Assembly (NCBI GenBank): GCA_030746455.1
Contig: JASLMQ010001056.1
Span: 1 to 5,249 of the forward strand
Length of the DNA stretch: 5,249 bases
Direction: 5' to 3'
From: Candidatus Latescibacterota bacterium
Lineage (GTDB): Bacteria > Latescibacterota > UBA2968 > GCA-2709665
Under the pieces are notes generated by a model. It worked only from the letters and a program-made list of their open reading frames with translations. It did not search any database and was not told where the DNA came from. The translations under genes were made by a program, and so were the position numbers. Positions 1-5,249 of the stretch are shown piece after piece. The stretch's first letter is position 1. The number at the start of each line of letters is the position of its first letter.

Positions 1-2062
1 TGAGCTGGTAGTGGAGACCGGCCTTGATCTCGACCTTGGCCCCGATCCCGTGCAGGTTGTTCTTCGTTCCGGCCGTGCGCAGGCCCTGAAGCCTCACGCG
101 CATCCAGTGGTTCGCGTTTCCTCCCTCGTTGCGCCATCCCAGGACCTTGCCGGTACGGTCGAGCGCAATGAATTCCAGGTCTCCATCCCCGTCCAGGTCG
201 GCACCCATCAGATCGAGGCATCCGTCGGTCAGTCCCCCAACCGCGCGACGTTCCCACGACCCGTCGCCGGCGTTGCGAAGCACCACGGCCTCCCACGATC
301 CCCCTTCGTCACCGGCCACCGCCAGGTCCATCCACCCGTCGTTGTCGACATCGAGTGCCGTCACCTTCCGGACGGACACACCTATCGGCACATCCACCGC
401 GGCGGCGTACCGTCCCCCGCCGTTGGTCTGCTGGCGGAGCGTGCCGTCTTCGCCCACCAGCACCAGGTCGCTCCATCCGTCGTTGTCGAGGTCGGCCGCA
501 ACGACCTGTCGACACGCACTCGTATCGACTCCTTTCTCCGTCTCGGCAAACCGGCCCTGCCGCAGGTTGTCGAACAGCCGGGTCCGCCCACCTCCGTCGA
601 TCACCAGCAGATCCATGTCCAGATCGTCATCGTGATCCAGCGCCAGGATCTGCCGCACCCCTTTCGACACACCGGCGAGCCCCGCGCGATCACCCGCCAG
701 GCGGAAGGTGCCGTCCAACCGGTTCTCGTAGAGTCTCAGGCCCCCGGCCGCGGAGGCGCAGAAGTCCAGGTCCCCTTCGTTGTCCGAATCGATCAGCTCC
801 AGCGCCGTACATGGTTCATCCGACAGTCCGGCCGTCGTCGACACATCGTGCCAGGTCCCCGTTGAATCGCCTCGAAGCAGACGCAGACCTCCCGGGCCGG
901 CGCTCACGGCGTCCAAGCTGGCGTCATTGTCGAAGTCCACGAAACGCGAGCTCGAAGCCGATCCCGTCGCTTCGTCCGAGATCTCGGAATGCCATCCCGC
1001 GCCCCGTCTGGTCCAGAGCCTGAGATCACCCTTTCGGCCATCAGTGACAGCGATTAGCAGGTCGTCCCGGCCATCCCCGTCTACATCGGCCACGTCAAGA
1101 CTGCCCGCAGCCGTCGATGGATCGAGCTCGATACCCTCTGTCCCGGGCAGATCGTCCGCGCCCATCGGGACGAACCGGACCGGCACCGCGGGTGGCCGCT
1201 CGAGCCTCAGGCTCCCGTAGAAGGCATCGCTGAACCGCGTCAGCGGCATCCCCACCACGGGCGACTGGAGCTCCCCCAGCGACTGCTTGTAGCGCGGTGT
1301 CGGCCTGAGGACATTCTCGAGGATGGTGAGTTGGCGACGCGCCCTGGCCGTATCCCTTCTCGCCAGCGCCTGCTCCGCCTCCCCCATCACCTTGCGCGCC
1401 AGATCCCCGTCCGATGCGGACTCCCGCAGTTCCCGGACCGCTGCTTCGGCGCCCTGGAAGTCTCCCTCGTCCGCCCTGGACCGTGCCACCTTTGCCGCGA
1501 TGGCCACATTCCTGGGCAGGCGGTCGAACAGGGCGGCCAGCTCCCGGCGCGCCGTCGTGAGCGCCTTCGGATCCCCTTGCTGCGCCACGGCGGCCCGGTA
1601 GACCGCGTATCGCGCCACCCGGTCCTTGGGGCGAAGCGCGAGCGCCTGCTGGAAGGTGGCCGTGGCCGCGGCCCAGTCGCCCGTCCACTGCTGCACCTCG
1701 GCCACGAGCATCACCACATCCGGGTTGTCCGGTTCCAGCCCGCGTGCGCGATCCAGCCAGACCGCCGCCGAATCGGCCTGCCCTAGGCGCAGGTAGGCAA
1801 GTCCCAGGTTGGCGCTGCCAAGCGCCTCATCGGGCACCAGCGCCATCACCTGCCGGAAGGCCTCCGCCGCTTCCTTGGGCTGCTCCTGCTCCAGATACGC
1901 CACGCCTAGGTTCTTCTGCCGCTCGGCTTCCAGGTGCGGCAGCTGCGACCCCATGCCCCACGCCTGCCCGCCAATCAGGGCCACGGATAGGGCTATCGCG
2001 GCTGCGAGCACGCCAGCGAAGGGCTCAAGCCGCTTTTCCAATCTGCAATCTACGTTCTGCAA
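1..2062 (-). CDS. TPR plus FG-GAP beta-propeller protein with ASPIC/UnbV domain (3' end beyond window)
   Basis: The frame is open from an in-frame TGA at 2068-2066 to the left edge, giving 687 visible residues. The first start is TTG at 2062, with AGAGGAG nine bases upstream. Later candidates are TTG 2041 (residue 8), GTG 2011 (18) and ATG 1954 (37). Only the first has a good Shine-Dalgarno match, and the ATG would delete the membrane segment. Residues 7-11 are basic and 17-32 hydrophobic (signal peptide or anchor; no lipobox). TPR units cover about 48-180, and a helical region with weaker repeats runs to about 255. Seven calcium-loop motifs start at D326, D376, D425, D476, D524, D571 and D622, spaced 47-51 residues. 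An ASPIC/UnbV domain begins near N651 (NHWMRVRL, then GIGAKV) and is cut by the window; roughly 50 or more residues are missing. It shares the plan of the upstream gene plus a TPR front. Probably membrane-anchored and facing outward. Molecular role unknown. Confidence 0.92.
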   Translation of the reverse strand, partial: MQNVDCRLEKRLEPFAGVLAAAIALSVALIGGQAWGMGSQLPHLEAERQKNLGVAYLEQEQPKEAAEAFRQVMALVPDEALGSANLGLAYLRLGQADSAAVWLDRARGLEPDNPDVVMLVAEVQQWTGDWAAATATFQQALALRPKDRVARYAVYRAAVAQQGDPKALTTARRELAALFDRLPRNVAIAAKVARSRADEGDFQGAEAAVRELRESASDGDLARKVMGEAEQALARRDTARARRQLTILENVLRPTPRYKQSLGELQSPVVGMPLTRFSDAFYGSLRLERPPAVPVRFVPMGADDLPGTEGIELDPSTAAGSLDVADVDGDGRDDLLIAVTDGRKGDLRLWTRRGAGWHSEISDEATGSASSSRFVDFDNDASLDAVSAGPGGLRLLRGDSTGTWHDVSTTAGLSDEPCTALELIDSDNEGDLDFCASAAGGLRLYENRLDGTFRLAGDRAGLAGVSKGVRQILALDHDDDLDMDLLVIDGGGRTRLFDNLRQGRFAETEKGVDTSACRQVVAADLDNDGWSDLVLVGEDGTLRQQTNGGGRYAAAVDVPIGVSVRKVTALDVDNDGWMDLAVAGDEGGSWEAVVLRNAGDGSWERRAVGGLTDGCLDLMGADLDGDGDLEFIALDRTGKVLGWRNEGGNANHWMRVRLQGLRTAGTKNNLHGIGAKVEIKAGLHYQL

Positions 2063-2063
2063 T
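2042..2063. repeat. AT-rich imperfect direct repeat (tctgcaat, two copies, 14-base period)
   Basis: The 8-mer tctgcaat occurs at 2042-2049 and 2056-2063 on the plus strand, inside a 40-base patch (2031-2070) that I count at 16 G or C, in an otherwise clearly GC-rich window. Read on the minus strand it encodes the first residues of the left gene (MQNVDCRLEKR). From memory, similar strings built of 'ATCTGCAATCTGAAATTT' units litter intergenic DNA of several environmental phyla and give spurious peptides such as LQIADCRLQ. Here the unit is short and degenerate, so the link is by resemblance only. Confidence 0.5.
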
Positions 2064-2071
2064 TTTCAGTG

Positions 2072-2078
2072 CTCCTCT
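2072..2078 (-). promoter_or_regulatory. Ribosome binding site for the TPR/FG-GAP gene
   Basis: AGAGGAG on the minus strand, nine bases upstream of TTG 2062-2060. It is the best Shine-Dalgarno match in the junction and the main reason for choosing this TTG. Upstream of TTG 2041 the sequence (GTAGATTGCAGA) has no comparable match. Confidence 0.6.
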
Positions 2079-2105
2079 GCACCGCGTTAGCTGCCATGCC
2101 CAGCC

Positions 2106-3911
2106 CTACTCCCTCCTGAACGCCTCCCTCTCCACCACGCCTTTCCCTTCCTCCACCGTATACGTCGCCCCCGCCTCCAGCCTCTCCAGCTCTTCCGTTT
2201 CTCCTCCCGGCCATCGGATCGCGAGTCGATCGAGCTGCGTCGTTCTGCCCAGCCCGAAGGTCAGCGTCGTCTCGCTCTGACTGAGATACGAGGATCCCGT
2301 TCGCATCATCGCCCATTGCGAGCGCTCGCCATGCGTCGCGACAACCGTGGCTCCCAGCGCCTGCCGATTGGGCGCGCTGCCTTTCAGCCGCACCCGCACG
2401 GCGTTCCCCACCGGTCCGTCGTTTCGCAGCACCAGGGGCCGTCCTCCGTTTGCCGTCAAGACCAGATCCGAGTCGCCGTCTGAGTCGATGTCGCCGTGCG
2501 CGAGCCCTCGCCCCACGATGGCCTGGTCGAATCCCCCGCCGCTCATGTCCGACACGTCGAGGAACGAGCGCTCCCGGGTGTTCCGAAACAGCTGCGGCCG
2601 TTGCGCGTAGGCGATCTCGCGTCGCACGCGCCCGATCTCCGGCTCCAGGTGTCCATTCGAAAGCACGAGGTCCAGGTATCCGTCCAGATCGGCGTCAACG
2701 AACAGCAGCCCGAAGGTCAGCCTCAGCAACGTCTCTCCGGCAAGTCGCCGCCTCCCCGCCTCATCGATGAAGAAGTCCTCCCAGGACTGCCGGTAGAGCG
2801 ACACCGCCTCCCGGCTGAAGTTCCCGATCGCGATGCTCGGAGCGCCGTCGTCGTCCAGCGACCCCACATCCACGCCCATCCCGGCCCTGGCCCGCCCCGA
2901 TTCGTCGTAGGCGATGCCGGCGGACAGACCCGTCTCTTTAAAAGTCCCGTCCCCCCGGTTCTTGTAGAGGAAGTTGGGTTGCGTGTCGTTCGTCACCACC
3001 AAGTCCGCGTGGCCGTCCGAGTTGAAGTCGGCCACGGCCACGCCCAGGGACTTGCCCTTCGGGTTGAACACACCCGAGGACACCGTAATGTCCCCGAACG
3101 TCCCGTCGCCCCGGTTGCGATAGAGCCGACAGGTGGATCCCTCGTACGGCTCGGGAGTCGCATAGGACTTGGTGCTCCCGTCGATCGTCGTGAACAGATC
3201 GGTCTCGGGCGACCACCGGACGTAGTTGCATACGAACAGGTCGATCCAGCCGTCCCCATCCACGTCCACCCATGCCGCGCTGGTCGACCATTCCGGATGC
3301 GTCGTCCCTTCGCTGGAGGTCCACCGTGCACCACCCACCCCGGCCTCGGCCGTCACATCCTCAAAGCGTCCCCCTCTGTTCTCGAGCAGCCTGTTGTTGC
3401 CCACGGCCGTCAGAAAGAGGTCGACGTCGCCATCTGCGTCGAAGTCCCCGGCGGCGCCCCCCATGCCGTAGAGCGAGATGTCGAGCCCCGAGGCGTCGGT
3501 GACATCGGCGAACCGCCCGTCGCCAGCGTTGCGGTACAGCCTTGGTGTGGCCGCATTTCCGCGTCTCCCCCTGCCGGGCCACGGGCTGCCGTTCACGAAC
3601 AGGAGGTCGAGTCGATCGTCACCGTCGTAGTCGAACACCACGCACCCGCTGCCCATCGACTCGGGCATCCATTTCTCGCCAAAGGCACCCGTGTGGTGCA
3701 CGAAGTCGATGCCCGCCTCTGCGGTGATGTCGGCGAATGCAGATGGAGGAGCCACTGGCAGGATCGGGGCGCGGACCGAGTCTGCGCCCTGTCGAGTGTA
3801 GAGCGAGGGATCCACAGGTGGCGCCTCTTGCTCGGGCGCGCAGGCGGATGCCAGGAAGACGATCGCGATTGCCGCGAGGCCCGTGCGACCCTGTCCTGAG
3901 AACCGGTTCAC
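2106..3911 (-). CDS. CRTAC1-like FG-GAP/VCBS beta-propeller lipoprotein with C-terminal ASPIC/UnbV domain
   Basis: A complete 601-residue protein, GTG start at 3911 and TAG stop at 2108-2106. The same frame is open far upstream, but this GTG is chosen because it overlaps the preceding stop, has GAGG seven bases upstream, and begins a good lipoprotein signal: R3 and R9, hydrophobic 11-22, then LASAC with C24. Residue +2 is Ala, which fits outer-membrane sorting (inference). Calcium-loop motifs of the DxDxDGxxD type start at D94, D156, D216, D295, a degenerate S351 (SLDDDGAPS), D406 and D474. That is seven, consistent with a seven-bladed propeller. The ASPIC/UnbV domain spans about 503-590, with NRQALGATV and FGLG…IRWPGG. 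Recurring LYRNRGDGTF-type strands are typical of the family. Bacterial members are exported, and their biochemical role is unknown. Probably cotranscribed with both neighbours. Family call very secure; function open. Confidence 0.95.
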   Translation of the reverse strand: MNRFSGQGRTGLAAIAIVFLASACAPEQEAPPVDPSLYTRQGADSVRAPILPVAPPSAFADITAEAGIDFVHHTGAFGEKWMPESMGSGCVVFDYDGDDRLDLLFVNGSPWPGRGRRGNAATPRLYRNAGDGRFADVTDASGLDISLYGMGGAAGDFDADGDVDLFLTAVGNNRLLENRGGRFEDVTAEAGVGGARWTSSEGTTHPEWSTSAAWVDVDGDGWIDLFVCNYVRWSPETDLFTTIDGSTKSYATPEPYEGSTCRLYRNRGDGTFGDITVSSGVFNPKGKSLGVAVADFNSDGHADLVVTNDTQPNFLYKNRGDGTFKETGLSAGIAYDESGRARAGMGVDVGSLDDDGAPSIAIGNFSREAVSLYRQSWEDFFIDEAGRRRLAGETLLRLTFGLLFVDADLDGYLDLVLSNGHLEPEIGRVRREIAYAQRPQLFRNTRERSFLDVSDMSGGGFDQAIVGRGLAHGDIDSDGDSDLVLTANGGRPLVLRNDGPVGNAVRVRLKGSAPNRQALGATVVATHGERSQWAMMRTGSSYLSQSETTLTFGLGRTTQLDRLAIRWPGGETEELERLEAGATYTVEEGKGVVEREAFRRE

Positions 3912-3922
3912 GGTCCGGCCTC
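3908..3922 (-). promoter_or_regulatory. Ribosome binding site and GTGA stop/start overlap
   Basis: GAGG lies at 3922-3919, seven bases upstream of GTG 3911-3909. The upstream gene's TGA at 3910-3908 shares bases with that GTG, forming GTGA. This decides the start of the lipoprotein gene and suggests translational coupling to the cytochrome/TPR gene. The overlap is seen directly; the coupling is inferred from the arrangement. Confidence 0.75.
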
Positions 3923-5249
3923 GTTGGCCAGCCGCCGGCCATCGGATCGCCAGACGGGAACGGTGTGGGTGTGGATCGGCTGCGACTCCCGCTCTTCGTC
4001 CGGATGCTCCAGCAGGAACGCCCGGGTCACCTCTCGCGCCGATTCGTCGATCTGGTACTTGCGGTAAGCCGCCTCGGCTGCAACGGCTTCCTTCCGCCGT
4101 CCCAGAGCGCGCAGGGTCAGCATCCGATGGTAGTGGACCATCCGGTCCTCTGGGTCGATGGCCAGTGCGCGATCCAGGGCCTCCAGGGCTCCCTCGCGTG
4201 TCCCGCTGAGATACCGGACACGCCCAAGATTCTTCCACGCCTGCCTGTCCTCGGGGAAGTCCTGGAGGACCCGTTCGTACGCCGCAGCCGCTTCTACGTA
4301 CCGCCCCGCCTCCTGCAGGGCTTTTCCCCAGACCCACGCGGTCTGTGGATCGCCTGGATGCATCTCCTCGCACCTCTCGAGATGATGAATCGCCGTGTCG
4401 ATATCCCCATCGGCAACAGCCGCCCTGGCCAGGTTCCGGTGTCCGTCTGGCCGTTCCGGCGCGGCCTCCACAACCTTCTTGAACGCCCACGCGGCGGCGC
4501 GGGTATCGCCCTGAAGCAGAAGACCGATCCCGTAGTCGTTGAACCGAAGCCAGTCCAGCGGGGCCGGCCGGCCCGACTGGGCACGGGCCTTCTCTCCTCC
4601 CCGCCGCACCACATTCAGATGGGCCCGGTCCGATACGATCTCCGTGATGGGCAGCTCGGGCACCGCGTCGAACGACCTGAACCCGTCCGGGTTCTTCCGG
4701 TACGCGAACTCGGTGTAGGCACGGTCGAACTTTCGCCACAGTAAGCGGGCCCGAAGGGTCACGGTCCTGCCTGCCCACCCCGGATCCACCTGGAATCGGT
4801 AACGGACCACATCCGCCGTGCCGGGACCGATGGCGTGGGTGTAGACCTCGGCACGGATGTCCTGCGCGTTTCGTCTCTCGATCGGCTTCCCGTCCCCGTC
4901 TAGCAGCAGAGCCCCGTAGAAGTGGGACGCCCCATCGACGTATCCGTCCCCCTCGAGGTGGCCGCTGGCCGCCATCGGGCGGCCGGACTCATCAAGCAGG
5001 GCAAGCTCCAGCCACCCCTCGTTGGAATCGTTCGTCCCCCCGGGGAAGGTGTGGCCCACGCCCTGGTTTCGAACCACCACATCCACCTGAACCTCCTGGC
5101 CCGGCACCAGAGCAGGTGGGTCTGCCCCAGGCGCAAGCACCACGGGTTCCGCGAACCGATCGCCGGTCCTGAGGGCGACCAGGTCTGCACGAAGCCGTCC
5201 TGCCCTCAGGAAGGCCTCGGTCCTACGGACCGTCTCCGCGTCACCACGG
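3908..5249 (-). CDS. TPR-repeat protein, C-terminal part of a probable multihaem cytochrome c family protein (5' end beyond window)
   Basis: The frame is open from the right edge to a TGA at 3910-3908, giving 446 visible residues; the true start lies outside. A GTG at 5143 is an internal valine, because the reading continues in frame upstream with protein-like sequence (…LRADLVALRTGDRFAEP…). Visible residues about 36-185 look like an all-beta domain with the motif GHTFPGG (65-71) followed by TNDSNEGWLEL. Residues about 236-400 hold five TPR units of 33-34 residues, with typical W/L-G-Y/A-F-P spacing. The tail contains ESQPIHTH. From memory, this combination is the C-terminal half of planctomycete/acidobacterial multihaem cytochrome-TPR proteins, whose CXXCH motifs sit further upstream. 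The visible part has a single cysteine and no CXXCH, so haem binding is inferred. It is probably periplasmic or surface-exposed, with the TPRs as a protein-binding scaffold. The stop overlaps the next gene by four bases. TPR call strong; cytochrome call moderate. Confidence 0.85.
   Translation of the reverse strand, partial: RGDAETVRRTEAFLRAGRLRADLVALRTGDRFAEPVVLAPGADPPALVPGQEVQVDVVVRNQGVGHTFPGGTNDSNEGWLELALLDESGRPMAASGHLEGDGYVDGASHFYGALLLDGDGKPIERRNAQDIRAEVYTHAIGPGTADVVRYRFQVDPGWAGRTVTLRARLLWRKFDRAYTEFAYRKNPDGFRSFDAVPELPITEIVSDRAHLNVVRRGGEKARAQSGRPAPLDWLRFNDYGIGLLLQGDTRAAAWAFKKVVEAAPERPDGHRNLARAAVADGDIDTAIHHLERCEEMHPGDPQTAWVWGKALQEAGRYVEAAAAYERVLQDFPEDRQAWKNLGRVRYLSGTREGALEALDRALAIDPEDRMVHYHRMLTLRALGRRKEAVAAEAAYRKYQIDESAREVTRAFLLEHPDEERESQPIHTHTVPVWRSDGRRLANEAGP

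Noticed and set aside
11..865. Plus-strand open frame (284 codons) opposite the TPR/propeller gene
   Set aside because: It is also codon-aligned antisense of a convincing gene, and its composition reflects the Asp/Gly-rich loops on the other strand.
1095..1688. Minus-strand open frame of 197 codons within the TPR part of the left gene
   Set aside because: It is in a different frame from the TPR sequence, is Gly/Arg/Ala-rich, and has no motif. The TPR frame is continuous through the whole interval.
2050..2097. 15-codon ORF between the lipoprotein gene and the TPR/propeller gene
   Set aside because: AGGAGG lies about 14 bases upstream of its ATG, which is too far for a normal site, and the peptide has no features. 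Kept only as a possible coupling element in the start-site finding.
2106..2190. Purine-rich coding-strand tract at the end of the lipoprotein gene
   Set aside because: It is explained by the Glu/Gly/Arg-rich C-terminal residues (for example EEGKG and EREAFRRE); no hairpin or T-run follows, so it is not a terminator.
2496..3899. Long plus-strand open frame (467 codons) opposite the lipoprotein gene
   Set aside because: It is the codon-aligned antisense of the real gene. Such frames stay open because TTA, CTA and TCA codons are rare in this GC-rich sequence, and its Val/His-rich repeats mirror the Asp-rich calcium loops. No domain or ribosome site supports it.
3737..4744. Plus-strand open frame (335 codons) opposite the TPR gene and its junction
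   Set aside because: Codon-aligned antisense of the TPR gene; it spans the gene junction and has no recognisable protein features.
3912..4778. Upstream extension of the lipoprotein frame by 289 codons
   Set aside because: It overlaps the TPR gene entirely, reads as Arg/Gly/Pro-rich out-of-frame sequence, and would bury the signal peptide and lipobox.

Overview
The window is GC-rich and carries three genes, all on the minus strand, so transcription runs from the right edge to the left edge. The style is that of an environmental Gram-negative bacterium whose genome holds many FG-GAP/ASPIC-UnbV propeller proteins and TPR-linked multihaem cytochromes, such as Acidobacteriota, Planctomycetota, Gemmatimonadota or related uncultured phyla. 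The phylum cannot be fixed from this sequence. The two starts inside the window are non-ATG (GTG and TTG).

Right (5249-3908): the C-terminal part of a large exported protein. It has a beta-sandwich-like region with a GHTFPGG motif, then about five TPR repeats, then a conserved-looking tail. From family memory this resembles the C-terminal half of multihaem cytochrome c/TPR proteins, but the haem-binding part would lie outside the window and no CXXCH is visible. Middle (3911-2106): a complete 601-residue lipoprotein with seven FG-GAP-type calcium loops and a C-terminal ASPIC/UnbV domain (CRTAC1-like). Its GTG start overlaps the preceding TGA (GTGA). Left (2062-1): a signal-anchored protein with N-terminal TPRs, then seven evenly spaced FG-GAP loops, then the beginning of an ASPIC/UnbV domain cut by the left edge.

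The only non-coding stretch is 43 bases (2063-2105). It and the first codons of the left gene form an AT-richer patch with a 'tctgcaat' direct repeat. No promoter, terminator, RNA gene, CRISPR array or mobile element is visible. The spacing (4-base overlap, then a 43-base gap) points to one operon. All three products appear to be exported, and two are built from the same propeller-plus-ASPIC plan. A working inference is a cell-envelope assembly in which calcium-loaded propellers and TPR scaffolds accompany a redox protein. The biochemical role of bacterial FG-GAP/ASPIC proteins is not established.
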